Shown here piece after piece: positions 12,813-24,997 of a stretch of 64,000 nt of DNA. The notes under the pieces are model-generated. The model worked only from the letters and a program-made list of their open reading frames with translations, did not search any database and had not been told where the DNA came from. The DNA is taken from contig NC_054391.1 of assembly GCF_001625195.1 (NCBI RefSeq), positions 2,511,390 to 2,575,389 on the forward strand. Reading direction: 5' to 3'. The stretch comes from Drechmeria coniospora. Taxonomy: Eukaryota; Ascomycota; Sordariomycetes; Hypocreales; Ophiocordycipitaceae. Within the stretch, counting starts at the first letter, position 1. Each line of letters starts with the position of its first letter. The position numbers and the translations under genes are program-made.

Positions 12813-14428
12813 ATGATATCTACGCTGACCGACATGACGACGATGTCGACCACAGTTCCAGGTCGGCCCCGGCCCCAGCCCCAGCCTCAACCGTTTCCTC
12901 CTGCCGACACCTTTGACCCGGATGAAGTGGTGCCGCGAGACAGCCCTCTCATGCAGGCCCTACGTCCCAAGCTCGAACTGTCACCGAGTCCACCACCGGA
13001 CATACCGCCAGCCCAAGTTAGTCTCAGCCCTCTTCTTCCTCCTGCCGACGACTGCCCCGCCTCTAATCGCTCCAAGATCCGACCTAGCTCGGGCGACGCC
13101 GTTCTCGTCTCCTACCTCGATAATGGTCGCCATCCGGACATAGCACGTGCGGCCGGCGACCAGACTTTGCCTGAGCTTGACCTGGACGAGCCAGCCCGTA
13201 TCTCTGCCTCCCCGAAGCCCGACGAGTCGCCATCGAGACGTGATGCGGCGACGGAGCAACATGCGTTCGACCCTGACATGACGACGTCAACCCTGCGGCA
13301 TCTCGCCACCGACGCCCTCCAAGCCGTCTCTACCGACCGCCCACCGCACCGTGCAGCCTCCAACGACGCTCGGGAAATCTCGGTCGACACTGGCCGACTG
13401 TCCATTTGCAACGAGCGAGTGAAGAATGCTGCCGCGTACTCCCCCGGCAGACCCTCCGCCCATCTCCAGACGGACACGAGGTCTCCAAGCGCAAGGCTGG
13501 CCATGCCTGCAACCGGCGAGTTGCCGCCTCTTCAGATTGATTCCCCCAAGGACGAGTCCAGTGGCCACAACCTGCCGTCGATTCGCTTGACCTTTGGTGA
13601 CATCAATCGCATACCGTCCACCGAACCGTCCACGCCGGCTGATGTGGAAGTACCCGCCCTTCGTGCCGGAACAGGCGCAGCTTTCAAGCCGTCGCCCTCA
13701 GCCGCCGCCCCTCAGCTACCTCTGATGCCTCTTTCCCATGTCTCGCCACCGATATCTCCCAACGAGCCGTACCACCGGAGCCTGCCGTCGCCACCCTCGC
13801 TATCGGCCTCCAGCCCCTACAGTTACTACCAGACGACAGGTCTCGGCCACAGACCGAGTATCGAATGCACCACCGTCACCGTTGGCGAAACCCCCAACAC
13901 CGATCGTTCGGCGTCTACCCCTGCTACCGTGGCTTCAGTGGCGGATCGCATGAGCATCGACGGCATCACCAACCCCCCAGTCGCCAGCTATATCTGTGGC
14001 TACTCGGGATGCACGGCCCCTCCTTTCCAGACCCAATATCTGCTGAATTCCCACCGCAATGTTCATTCATCCGCCCGTCCACATTTCTGCCCCGTCAAGG
14101 GTTGTTCTCGAAGTGAAGGGGGAAAGGGATTCAAGCGGAAAAATGAAATGATACGACACGGGTTGGTGCACGACTCTCCCGGATACGTCTGCCCTTTCTG
14201 TCCAGATCGGGAACACAAGTACCCCCGACCAGATAATCTGCAAAGGTACGCAACTCTGGATCGAGTGAAGAACTACGTCCGAGTACTATCATTGTTGACT
14301 GAGGCTCCAGGCATGTTCGGGTCCACCATGTAGACAAGGACAAGGATGACCCGATCTTGAGGGGCGTCCTTTCGCAACGATCCGATGGGCCTATTCGAGG
14401 TCGGCGAAGAAGAGGGATTCCTCCGTAA
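12813..14428 (+). CDS. C2H2 zinc-finger protein with three C-terminal fingers
   Basis: Exons 12813-14245 and 14311-14428 give 516 aa. The frame is open from 12195, but the 206 extra residues look like translated 5' leader, so I prefer the ATG at 12813 (start MISTLTDM). Residues 1-390 are Pro/Ser-rich and probably disordered. Three C2H2 fingers follow: C395/C400/H414/H418, C426/C431/H449/H453 and C460/C463/H479/H483. The last is completed only after removing the intron, which validates the splice. The protein ends in a basic RGRRRRG tail. A nuclear DNA-binding regulator is the likely role. I do not recognise a named orthologue. Confidence 0.75.
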
Positions 14429-14429
14429 C

Positions 14430-16190
14430 CCCCCGCGCCTGCTGCATTCTGCCATCCTTTCAAGAACCCCCCCTCCATGGCGAACGACACGGGCCTAGAG
14501 CTGCATTCCCTAAATTGCCTGGGCCGATTTATTCACCATTTTCTTATACCGCCCAGCACCATCTTCGGGCTTCTTTCCCGTTCGTTAAGGATATGTTGAA
14601 ACTCAGCGGCTATTCTTCATTCATCTAACATCAAGGTCTCGCTCTAACGTATCCTGGTCCCTATCACTGTTTCTTCACAGTCTTGCGTTGGAAAATTTTC
14701 CAGGCCTGAAGAATGCATGTATGTTGCTTTCAAAGCAGGCCTTGATGGAGGCCAAATATTTGAACTTTCGCGTTCTCTATTCCTCAATATGTACGCAGAA
14801 AGTACATTGCGAAAGCTTGGCGAAGCTCGTATCATGCGAGCCCCAACTTCAAGACTTTTTATTACGATGCAAGTAGTCAGTCAACGCAGCCTCCAACACA
14901 GAGCGACCGCCCGGCTGGAGTCAGTGTGCCTATGACCAGTACTTGACTCGGCACTGTTCTACTGCTGATGATATTACAGTACATGGAAACCTGCTCGTCG
15001 CTAGGCCTTAGCACATATACATTCGCGTGCTTGCACGTGTTGTGTAAGAGAATACTTGTACCATGGAGTATTACCGGTGGAATCAAGGCAGATAATTTCG
15101 TTTTTGCTCACACAACATGCATTGCGGTAGCTGGTTCCACAGGCTGCAATACATCACTCATGGCCAACCTGCGAGTGCCATGCACAGTGTAAAAACATGC
15201 GAATACTATTTGGAACTATCAGAAGGCGATTCTACCTACTTAAGTATAGGGTAGCCCACGAGCACTGATCCGTTCAGGAGGACCGTTTGCTAATTTGGGA
15301 AAGGTATCCAGACACTCACGCTGCCAGTGCTTGATAAGAACTGTTCAATATGTCGTTCCAATTGGCTAACCACCTTAATAAGCGCTCACTATCCGTACAG
15401 TGCTAATATTTATATACACACTTTATGGTACTCTTGCTACTTGCAAGCAGATGCACATACAGTAAGAAATTACGTACTGTACATGCACTTGTACTCAAAT
15501 CCGTACAGTACTCCGTAATACATGTACTTACTTATTACTTAAGTGTCCATGCTTGCTTTGCTGCACTCTGTACCAATAAGTATAAGTACAAGGAATAATA
15601 CTGCACAAGTACGGAGTACGGAGTACTTGTAAGTAAATACTCCGTACGGAGTAAGTACTGTATTACGGAGCACTTCCTTGTTGCTTGTACTTAATGTGCT
15701 TTATTGTGCTTACTGTACTTAAGTAAGTACTTGTATCCCTTTGTAGGTTCGAATAAAATTCCGTACCTCGGTACGCAGTAAGTACTTACGCGTTAGGTAG
15801 AGAACTGCTAGCCCTAAGATTGCCCCGTTGTTTTTCTCAACAAGGTCGAGGAAAAGAAACCACTTTCTGCTAATTCCCCAAGTGCACAATCGTTCCTCTT
15901 TCCCTCCCCTCGTACATCTGCCCCAAGCGATTCGATATCGGCAACTCAAGGAGGTTGCCAGGGTGCAGAGGTCCAAGTTACTCACCAGGTAAGCCTCTCC
16001 TAGGAACTGCTCCGAACCTCCTTGAATGATTACAAGCTTGAATATCTGTCAATCCACTGAATTCTGTGATGACTCCTTCAACATTTCGAAGACGACTTAT
16101 GATTCTGCGCAAGGCTTTTGGCAATTTTTTTTTACCTCGTTCAATTCTATGACCAGATGACTGATCCGAGGGTTCGTTGAAATAGCATTT
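14430..16190. other. Gene-free interval with GTAC words
   Basis: Apart from 3' and 5' flanks of the neighbouring genes, I see no supported coding region. 15470-15740 is dense in GTACTCCGTA words, including the 16-bp perfect palindrome TACTCCGTACGGAGTA at 15638-15653. Confidence 0.55.
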
Positions 16191-17072
16191 ATGTCCGACT
16201 TGGAAACAACATGGCCGGATGTCGTTTCCCCTGTTCGCATCAGCAAGATTGCCGATCGGTTTCTTGTGTTTGATCCTGACGCGGCCGCGGTACTACGGCG
16301 TGTGAATAATGTCAATGGAACCCTTTTTGGCACCACGCCACAGCAACCCACGCAAAATACCTTCCTCGGCTTACCATTAGAATTACGACCGGAGGAAGCC
16401 AACTCACTGGTTCGTCGCAGGGCGGCATATATCGTCGACGATGTCGCTGCTCATGGATCAGTTTTGTTGTCCTCCAGCCATGATGTCCGCAAAACCTTTG
16501 CAGAAAGCTTACGACGATATAAGCGAGTTGCAGAGCAGGCACTCGCCGAGAACAGCGCCAAGAAGGCTGCCGATATGGCTGTTCAGCTGCGACTGAGCAG
16601 ACCCAGCCATGGCGTCAGCGTCAATGCCGTGTGTAATGAGCAGCGCCAACCTCACTCCCTGGAAGAGAGTTGTCCACATAGCCAAGTTGGCAATGAGGCA
16701 AAATTTTGGGGCATAACGCCGGCATGCAGCGGTGAATTAGTTCCCCAAAACGTGGACTCTAGATTCTGCGTGGCGCATGCCGTTAACGGGCCTCTCTGTC
16801 ATTTCCTGCAAGATGCGGGCTATTACATGACCCCCGGCCTGCGCTTTGGTGCCCACTACAGCGTGTATCCAGGGGACCCTTTACGTTTCCACGCGCACTT
16901 CATGGCAAATCAGTATGGCTGGGACGAAGAAATCCCCATCTTAGACGTAGTGTGTGGTGGGAGACTGGCAGCAGCAGTTAAGAAAGCCTTTCTGCTCGGA
17001 GGTGAACCAGTGCCTTCAGAAGGCTCGCACCCTGCTGTGCGGACATTCAGCGTGGAATGGGCTGCCATGTGA
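16191..17072 (+). CDS. SEN34: tRNA-splicing endonuclease catalytic subunit Sen34
   Basis: Intronless, 293 aa. Sen34 is one of the two nuclease subunits of the Sen2-Sen34-Sen15-Sen54 complex; it cuts the 3' splice site of intron-containing pre-tRNAs. The N-terminal domain (about 15-115) has the family pattern LPLELRPEEANSLV. The linker (115-195) is variable. The C-terminal nuclease domain reads GYYMTPGLRFG, then HYSVYPGDPLRFHAHF, then GGRLAAAVKKAFLLGG and FSVEWAAM. The expected Tyr-His-Lys triad is present as Y226, H234 and K264/K265; the 8-residue Tyr-to-His spacing is that of the family. The length is typical for filamentous fungi. Confidence 0.93.
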   Translation: MSDLETTWPDVVSPVRISKIADRFLVFDPDAAAVLRRVNNVNGTLFGTTPQQPTQNTFLGLPLELRPEEANSLVRRRAAYIVDDVAAHGSVLLSSSHDVRKTFAESLRRYKRVAEQALAENSAKKAADMAVQLRLSRPSHGVSVNAVCNEQRQPHSLEESCPHSQVGNEAKFWGITPACSGELVPQNVDSRFCVAHAVNGPLCHFLQDAGYYMTPGLRFGAHYSVYPGDPLRFHAHFMANQYGWDEEIPILDVVCGGRLAAAVKKAFLLGGEPVPSEGSHPAVRTFSVEWAAM

Positions 17073-17479
17073 TTATTTTCTTTGCCGCCACACTAGAACA
17101 TCCCAAAAATATTATAACTACTTACTCTATATACTTGCGCCTACCTTTCTACAGTGTGCGTGCACGCTTACGCATTCGCATACGCAAACACATCCCAGCA
17201 CAAGTAGTCATGCTTCTACCACCAAGGGTCAACATTCCAGAACCTGTGACAGACCCGATGCTTTGAATATCGCAACAGGATGCCCTTAGCCGAAAGCCAT
17301 CCGACATCATGGTATCTGCCAACCAGATGCGACTCGCTCGTAGAATTTCCAAACGACAGCGGTCGCTGTGCTGATTCCGGCGAGGAGATACGTCCAAGCC
17401 TGCAAAATAACCTCTCGCGCGAGGACGCCGATCGTGTGCCATGCCGCCGCGTGGCCACTGGCTGCTGCCCTTGATTCAT

Positions 17480-20338
17480 TCAGGGGACGTAAATTCGGCT
17501 GAAGCTCATGACCTCTCGTCGACAACATACACATTTATCAAAGTTGTTCATGGCTAGGGATATGCGACAGTCGTCGCACAAGCTCAGGCAGCGACACGGC
17601 CAAATAATGATGGTTCGTGGTGAGCTCTGACAAACCACACAAGGGGGGCTGTCGGTGACGACGGCACCATCCTCGCTGCCTCCATGCCTGACGCTGGATG
17701 GACCCGTGCCCAGAGCTCCAAGAGGGGCACGGCGGCGTGACAATAGGAGTTGCTCCAGCAGATCCTCCTCCTCGTCGACGTCCAGTCTCGTGTTGCGGCC
17801 GGGCTCTGCAGTTTGCGACGGGCGTACACCTATTGTAGTCAGGACACGGGATCGCTGCAGGTGCTTGGATCGTTGAAAGGCGGCCCTCGTCATCACCACG
17901 CTACTCTGAAGGTGAGCGGCCAACGTTGCCGCCTCCTCTCGTTCCTCGCGAGTTGCCGGCTGCAACAGTCGAGCGAGGGAAACCATGTCCAGGGGCGTGT
18001 CGAAAATGAATGATTTGCCGGCGTGAGACAAATGCTGCGAATGCCGCGTCGGCGTACTCTGCCCATCTTCTGACCCCCACTCGTCCTCCCTGGATTCTCC
18101 ATCACTGTCAACGCTCAGCCGGGAGACGACGCTGGTATTGTCCCAATCGAAATCGGCTGATTGAGGTTGGAAATCGCCGCTGGCATCGCTGGAACCCCAC
18201 CATCCTCCCTTCAGCCAATATCTGTACAGCTCGTTGTCTAGCCCGTCCTCGTCGTCAAAGTCGGCAACTCGCCGAAATTCTGCCTCCACGTCAACTCCCT
18301 CGACTGTCGGGATCAGCCCGCTCCCATCAAAGGAGGTGGGTCGCCGCCATGCACTCCCGGCTTCGCCTTCTCGTACCGCTGCCGACTCGCTGTCGTCATC
18401 AGTTGGCTTGCGTCGGCGGGCAAGCCATAGCAGCCAGGCCGGCCGGCATTGGATGCGCACCATTCCCATGGACCAAAGAACGCACAAGGCTCCGATCCTC
18501 GCCACCAGGTTGCTAATGCTCAACAGAAACTCGATTGCCATCAGCCACCTCGACGTTCTTTCCGCTGCACCGGTCCCGGCACCCAAGCCCCGTTCGCGGC
18601 GGCCCTTGGGTAACTTCTGCGCCGCACGCTCCCGTGCGTACCCGCTTGATGCCGCAGCCGATCCTCCCTTGACCGGAATGAGCCCAATGGTGCCAATCTG
18701 GCCGTGGTGCGAATTCGCTAGGCCGATCCCTACGCACTGCCTTTCGAACTCTTCCATCTCGCGGAAGCGAGCTTCTTCGAGCCAGGTATGGCGCTGCATG
18801 CTGACGCCTCGGTCCTCGTTCAGGTAGACGGCCTGGCTGGCCATGGTGATGGCGGCAAACCCGGTTCTCAGCAATGCAGTGTAAAAGTCCATTTCTCTTG
18901 TGATCCGTATATCCGAGACGGAGACGTTGGCTTGCATGTTGCTATGTGCATGCACCAGCCTTTGGCGAAGGGTCATAGAAGACCATCGCGGGTCCACTGG
19001 CGGGGATAGAGCGGAGAGTACTAGGGCCAAGCCGTAGATGCCGAGGCACATGATGATGCCTAGCAAGACGAGAACATGGGGAACGAACCCGATGATGCAA
19101 ACGGTTGGAAATCGTAATAAGTCTTGGGCCGAAGGATTCCCCAGCTCGAAGCAAAATACACTCCAGATGATGCTTGCCATGAAACAAAGTCCCCAGAATC
19201 CGGTGTTTAGGAGCCGGAATTTGGCCTGAAGGTCAAATATCCCGAGAACCTGACTCGTGATGTGTGTCATGGTCGACAGGAAGGCCACCAGCAGCACTTC
19301 TGGAGAGGTATTGGCCCTTTTAAGGATCACGGCCCGGGTAAGCGCAACAACGCCTCCGAGCTTTGTCGACTCTCCCCACCCGATTTGGTTGCTGACGGTA
19401 GCGTCGGCTTCGGCAAAAGCCAGTGACTGCTCGAAGAGGGTCATCCCTGTCTCCGCCACAATAGGGCGGCCTTGCACCGCACACGAGACCGTCTCAAGAA
19501 AGTGGCTCAAACACAGGCTGCCAAAGAGTGGCCACAGCAGTGATAGGGATCCTTGGAGTTGGTGTCCCTTTCCCGGAGAATTCATTGCTGTCATACCGAC
19601 GGCAGCACAGGATTGCTCATCCGTGGCACCCAGGAGGAGCGTTGACCCCAGAGCATTGAGCAAGTTGCTTGGATGTGCGAACAAGAGATCGGAACGTCTC
19701 GTCGGGTCTCCCCATCGCAGTCGAGAAAAATCTGGCGAGGTCTGACATTGGATTGACTGCAGCAGACGGCAAGCTTGCGTCAATAGCAAAACAGTTGGTG
19801 CTAACCGGAGCAGGAGCCTGGTGTGCCACCTTAAATGCAGGCGGCGTCTCGTGGCAGCAAACATGTGGGTGCGGTTTAGCACGATAGCCATGGCAATACA
19901 GGAGAGTGCCCATTTGCTGGTAACATAACTGAACACGCTCCCCAATCCACGGGTTCCGTCCAGAGAGAGGTGCGGCGCCCTTGCCGCGGGATCGTCTTGT
20001 CCGCTGTTGTGAGGATACGAAACTGTAGGGTTCAACTCCAACATGTTGCGAAGATTCTGGTTGTTGAGAATGGGGTGTAGGAGGTCGGCATCGGTCGTTT
20101 CGGATTCAATTTCCTGGGCTGAAGCGGCCAAAGACTCTGGCAATGCCATGTAGGAGCCGAGCTTTGTAAACATGCGCGGGCCGGCTCGAACGAAATCTTC
20201 GACAAACGGCGCATAGCGCGTGACATTGACTACCCAGGCAGTCAAATTGTACCAGCCCTTGACGCTGCCTTGGGGGCGACTCGGAGATAGTATTGATGAA
20301 GCCGGTCGTCCCATTTGGGAACCTGGTTCTTCGTCCAT
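17480..20338 (-). CDS. Asi1/Asi3-type multispanning RING E3 ubiquitin ligase
   Basis: A single 952-aa exon. The N-terminal half has several hydrophobic segments (for example near 135-150, 175-195, 265-285, 360-390 and 410-440), as expected for an integral membrane protein. The middle is acidic and disordered. The extreme C-terminus is a RING finger made almost entirely of Cys: CVVC, WPCRC, LCDDC, then KCVCC, followed by REVMSFSRIYVP. This C-terminal layout matches the Asi1/Asi3 ligases, which reside in the inner nuclear membrane of yeast and degrade mislocalised membrane proteins and the Stp transcription factors. Location here is inferred from the family. The ORF has no intron and the start at 20338 is the first Met. 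Confidence 0.82.
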   Translation of the reverse strand: MDEEPGSQMGRPASSILSPSRPQGSVKGWYNLTAWVVNVTRYAPFVEDFVRAGPRMFTKLGSYMALPESLAASAQEIESETTDADLLHPILNNQNLRNMLELNPTVSYPHNSGQDDPAARAPHLSLDGTRGLGSVFSYVTSKWALSCIAMAIVLNRTHMFAATRRRLHLRWHTRLLLRLAPTVLLLTQACRLLQSIQCQTSPDFSRLRWGDPTRRSDLLFAHPSNLLNALGSTLLLGATDEQSCAAVGMTAMNSPGKGHQLQGSLSLLWPLFGSLCLSHFLETVSCAVQGRPIVAETGMTLFEQSLAFAEADATVSNQIGWGESTKLGGVVALTRAVILKRANTSPEVLLVAFLSTMTHITSQVLGIFDLQAKFRLLNTGFWGLCFMASIIWSVFCFELGNPSAQDLLRFPTVCIIGFVPHVLVLLGIIMCLGIYGLALVLSALSPPVDPRWSSMTLRQRLVHAHSNMQANVSVSDIRITREMDFYTALLRTGFAAITMASQAVYLNEDRGVSMQRHTWLEEARFREMEEFERQCVGIGLANSHHGQIGTIGLIPVKGGSAAASSGYARERAAQKLPKGRRERGLGAGTGAAERTSRWLMAIEFLLSISNLVARIGALCVLWSMGMVRIQCRPAWLLWLARRRKPTDDDSESAAVREGEAGSAWRRPTSFDGSGLIPTVEGVDVEAEFRRVADFDDEDGLDNELYRYWLKGGWWGSSDASGDFQPQSADFDWDNTSVVSRLSVDSDGESREDEWGSEDGQSTPTRHSQHLSHAGKSFIFDTPLDMVSLARLLQPATREEREEAATLAAHLQSSVVMTRAAFQRSKHLQRSRVLTTIGVRPSQTAEPGRNTRLDVDEEEDLLEQLLLSRRRAPLGALGTGPSSVRHGGSEDGAVVTDSPPCVVCQSSPRTIIIWPCRCLSLCDDCRISLAMNNFDKCVCCRREVMSFSRIYVP

Positions 20339-20699
20339 GTCAACAATTTGGATGGCAAGGTGGTTTACTGGAGAAAGAAGCTAGACGGTGAGGTTGCAAA
20401 CTTGTGAAGCTAGGCAGTGGGTGGGATGTGCGTTGGGATGTCTACTCGTAGAAGGACGAGGCTCCTTTAACGAAGTACTGGTCGTAGTTGGAAGGCACTG
20501 TCGACGCCAGTACATTGTTGAACGTCATCGGTGTAGCAATGGCTCTTGGTGCTTCCTGCAGGGTGGTAGCGCACGAGAAAACCCGGATTCATGCACTCGC
20601 TGGCTGTCTGCCACTGGGACTAGGAAACGAGTGGATGGCAGGCATATAAACGAGGCAAGGACATATATCCGATGAACTGTGTAAGAGGTTGGTTGGTCG

Positions 20700-22200
20700 A
20701 TGATGATGATGAGATGGAGCCCCACCTTCTACGGCCGCTACAGTATTCTGTACTTACATAAGCACCTACACACCTCCTGCTTCACAAGTGAACTTGAAAT
20801 CAACCCGACTGTTACAAATGGATAATACTACTACCTAGCTATTGAAATCTTAAATATACAAAAATCTACGAGCTCCAAGAAAACAGAAATGGAAAATAAG
20901 AATAGGACGTATGAACTTTCAATAATTTTTGATTTTACTTCACCGAGTATTACTATATGTGTCTGGAGCATACAGTAGTGCCAGAAGCAAGGGTCACGTG
21001 ACAACACACGGGACCGGCAGAAGGAAGAGGAAGGGGGCACTTGTACAAGCTAGGAGAGCTCCCCAGATGTAGGAACGGGGGCTCTCAAATGATCAATGCA
21101 CTCGTCGCCTTCGTCCCGACAGCTAGCTACCCGTGACTGGCGTAGTAGTTACGAATTACTTACATTTAGACCTCGTCGCTCTCTGTCGCGTAAACTCACC
21201 GTGTCTGGCAATTGTGTATCTTAAGAATATTTAATATTAACATGAAACCATAGTATTTCTTTCTTACTGTTATTATTTTCTTGAGAAGGTTCGTTTTTAA
21301 AGGTTTGTGTTATTATATATCTGTTATGCTTATTTTTAATGAGTTTGTTTTTCCATATCTTATTTTAAGAGTCCAGGGTTGAAGTTATAATATACTCCAA
21401 TGCCTGCTTAGTCATAGGATACAAGTCACGTGCTACCGCACGTGACTCTGTCCTAGGACATAGCTCTATTAGGCTTTGCCTAATATCATAACACATACAA
21501 TGAAAATACTATGTAAATATTGCACTAATACTATTATCAGTACCCTACTAGGACACAAGCTTTATTACAGTAGTTTGAACTGCGGTACATCTAAATCATG
21601 AAACAATTTACCAGGCTTGCTCTTCAACTTTGATCCTACCAATGAGTAACTACGCTTACTATTCTCCAAGATTTGGCTGCATGGGAACTCTTCATTTCAG
21701 CTGAGTATGTCTCCACGCCGACTCTAGATAAACTGACTTGCTGTAATATAAGCTGGTAATATTTCTTTGCAGTCCAGGCTATTGATCATCTGTGAAGTGC
21801 CATAGTGAGCCATGGCGAACGTACGGACTGCTCGATGAGCCGCCGAACATATTTTCCTACAGAACAAGGGGCGGACGTCGCTGACTGTCATGACAAATTA
21901 TGTTTGTATCCCTCCCAAACCAATACCAAAAAGTGGTTTCCTCGGCTACCCAAATCATATATTGAAACCGTATTGCCTCGCCAAGGGTTACAGCTATCTC
22001 GGTAACGAACTTTTGCCGGGTGAAGTACTGTGCAAACACAATCACCCCAACTCAGTAGGTCTCATGACCTACATCGTTGTTTGTACATGACAAGACAACG
22101 TTCGGAGAACAGACTTGGACGAACGCACGTATGGATCCATCAGCGTACATTGCGGGTTTGATCCTGCATTGTCTGGCATTGACATCATCATTGTGTATTT
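20700..22200. other. Gene-free interval, AT-rich around 20800-21400
   Basis: No supported gene. Carries the partial LTR at 21391-21493. The AT-rich flanks of that LTR (21230-21390) could be decayed transposon sequence. Confidence 0.5.
21391..21493. mobile_element. Partial LTR, variant of the 201-bp family A
   Basis: Matches the right half of the family A LTR (from TACTCCAATGCCTG to the CATAACA end). The left half is missing or too diverged to see. It differs at one block: 21425-21446 forms a perfect inverted repeat with 9-bp arms, GTCACGTGC-TACC-GCACGTGAC, where the other LTRs have an imperfect version. Confidence 0.75.
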
Positions 22201-22202
22201 GG

Positions 22203-24997
22203 CTATTGCCTCTCCCACTGGCTGATTTGCACGGGGGAATCGCTCATAATATCGCCCATTATGGTCCATGCCGAACTGTTCGTTCCCACGGACTCGAGAA
22301 CTAACCAGAGAGCTTCATTGCCTAACCGATCAGGGTTCAGATCAAACTCCGTAGTTCGAATGGGTACTACAGCTTCTTGGAAGCGCCCCCCTCCAGAGAC
22401 GGCCATTGTGGTCTGTTCTGGGCCCCAACCTTGAACGACACTGACTCGTATCATGGGTGATGATCCTTGGCAATCACGATCCTCAGCACCAGCGGATTGC
22501 ACCGTGCGAACAGATATGCTTGCCCGCGTTAGCCAAGATACCTCCAGCGACATCCGTATCGCCCCATCCCCCTCCAGGAACCGCAACGGTGCCAGGGGAG
22601 TTCGGAGTCGGCCGGAATCGAGAACGGGAACGCTGTCGAGGTTCACAGGATGCATGGATGCCACTCGCAGAGAGAAGGCGGCAGTTTGACCGGGATCAAA
22701 CGTCGAGCATACCACAGTATATGTCCCTGCTTCAAGCGTGGCGACTTCAGCCATGGCGCAGCCTCGCCGATACTCCCCCGAGGAAGAAGCCAAGTCTCTG
22801 TTCCTCACCGTCGTCACGCGCCTTCCCTGTGCCCAGACTAGGTCAACATGGACATGCAGGTCGCGGTCGTCTGTGCACAGGAGGATCGAAACGGGTCCCG
22901 GTTTGCTGATGGAAAGCTTGTACTGAGGATTTTGGCAAAATGTAGGGCAAGACGAGTTCCCGCCGGCTGTGCGTCGACCCCAGGACCCCAGCTTTTCCTC
23001 AACGTACTGCATTTCTTCGGTTGCTTCCATGACCTCGAGCGGCGCGTGCGAGAAGAGCGACATTGTGAACGTGTAGTTGGAAAGAGGTAACTCGTGTTGG
23101 TCGACGACAAGGGTGTATTTCTTCCCAGGAGAAGATTCCAGGCGGGCAAGCGTTTGCGGCGAGTCAACGTAGGGACCGCGGTATGTCTCTCCGTCACTGA
23201 CCTGGACTCTTTTACCATGGTTGTCAAAGACGAGGATGCTCATAAACCCGAGCTGTCGCGCGACGGCCGCCATCGAGTCCCCACGATTGCGCGCTATGTC
23301 AAGCTCAGCATCGACAAAGTGCCGGCTCACCAAGACCCAGATGGTACCCCCTGTTGATGATGAAATTGTGAATTGAGGATTTCGTACCAATGATGCAGCA
23401 AGATATTTTGGTGGGACCTGCCAGGTGAAATGATGATCCTGGCGGTGGGGGAACAGGCCTGGGTTCCAGTTGAGATACATTGATTCGAAGTGCTGGGCAA
23501 CGTCTTCCAGCGCCATCCATGCGGTGCTGGGGGGCAGTCAGTTGGAGTCCCGTTGGCCAGGTTGACTGGGAATGCCCTGCAACTTACTTGTCACCCCGCG
23601 TCCCTTGGTCACCAGGCAGCCTTGTTCCCGTCATCAGGGGCGCATCGCACCAGGGGTTCTTGATGAGGAGGCTGCGAGAACCATCATGGCTTGTATGGAG
23701 TAGTTCCTCGACAGCATAATCATGTTCTCCGATGAGGCCCATGAGCCGCTCTTCTTCGGCGGATATCCGGCCGGTGCCGAGAGTGACAACGACATCCTGC
23801 CGCTCGTGAGCCGCTTTGATGCGGTCCCAAGTCTCGTCCAAGTTGAAATCTTCCCTGTGTCACATTAGCGACCAGAATCGGCGGGGTATGGGTGTGGGCG
23901 CCTGCTTGCCGTTGAAGAAAGAGCTGCTCCGGTATCCAGCCTGTCAGAACCCAGAGATCAGTCCCGGAGTTGCTCCCTGGAAAGTCGTAGCCACCTCTGA
24001 CCTTGAGGTACGCCTTTTCGAGAAGGGCTGGCCATAGTAGACGAGGATTTTGGCGATCAATGACGAAAAGGGCCCGGTCCGTGCGGGAGGCTGGGAGTCT
24101 ATCGTCGACGACGACGCGTCGAAAGCATCCGTTGAAGTTCATACGGAGGACGTACTTGCCCGAGGCAGAAAGCGCCGGCCGTCCTTTGACATGGTTAAAC
24201 GGGTACAGAATGGACGAGAGCACCTAGTAGAGCGGTGTGCGGTCAGAAGTCGTCTAGGGTACAGGGGGGGGCTCGGCACGAAAAACGGATCATACGGCGT
24301 GCTTGCCGACGAGGACCTTGGCGGCAGCGGAGAGGCTAGCGACGACGGAGCAGTCGGTGGTGATATCCTGAACAAAATCGGCGTGACCAGTGAGCTGCAT
24401 CATGCATTCTTCGTCTCTGGCTTCATCGCGGTCTTGGACAAGGCCAAAGACTTGGGCTGGTCTGGTCCAGGCGGAGAAATTGGCCGCCTGGGTGGGTGAA
24501 ATACGGAACAGAGCGTCATCTCTGCCGGCGTAGGGCGAGCGTGAGCAACGAGGCCACAATCGGCCTCTGGTCTGGCCGCGCGGGGGTGAGGGAAGACTCA
24601 CGTAAAGGGGGCTACGCCAGGCGCCAGGTCGAACTCGTCAGGTGATGGGTGTCCGTCCCAAGGAGGGAAATCGTTGCCATGGAGGCGCGAGGCGCGCTGG
24701 AGGATATGAAGTTGTGGCGAAGAGGGTGCTGCCTTGAGTTTCTCGGCGAAGAGTATGAGCTCTCGGCATTTTCGCCTCAGTCGTGCGGCATCGATCTCGT
24801 TGGAGGCCTCGGCCGCCGCCGCCATGTAGAGCTCTGCTCCTCGTATGGCGTGCGAGAGGGTTTCATGGCCACTCGAGCGAGCAAGCTTAGCCTCGGCGGC
24901 CTAACGGGTGTTGTTAATACGTGGCGCGTCGATGTAATATGAACAGCCAGGCTGCGTGAGGTTGTGAGGAAAACCGTACCAACGCTCTTCTCTCCAT
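22203..24997 (-). CDS. palB: Calpain-like cysteine protease PalB/Rim13 (ambient pH signalling)
   Basis: Six minus-strand exons, 24997-24980, 24900-24602, 24521-24296, 24223-23910, 23854-23588 and 23526-22203, give 815 aa. The family cleaves the PacC/Rim101 transcription factor at alkaline pH on ESCRT-decorated membranes. An N-terminal MIT-like helical region (about 7-50; RLRRKCRELILFAEKL) precedes the calpain core. The catalytic triad is complete: C163 in TTDCSVVASL, H330 in GEHDYAVEEL and N352 in LLIKNPWCD. The C-terminal half holds the two beta-sandwich (C2L-like) domains, starting at MALEDVAQHFESMYLNWNP. Intron 4 uses a GC donor (23909). The 6-codon first exon is the weakest part of the model: it rests on a GTACGG donor and a TTAG acceptor and on the need for a start upstream of AAEAKLARSSG. 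Confidence 0.88.

Noticed and set aside
15719..15985. 88-codon minus-strand ORF upstream of Sen34
   Set aside because: Overlaps GTAC-rich DNA and has no recognisable features.
18010..18827. Plus-strand ORFs of 168 and 197 codons opposite the RING ligase gene
   Set aside because: Antisense shadows of a conserved 952-aa coding frame, rich in Arg/Ser/Pro as shadows usually are.
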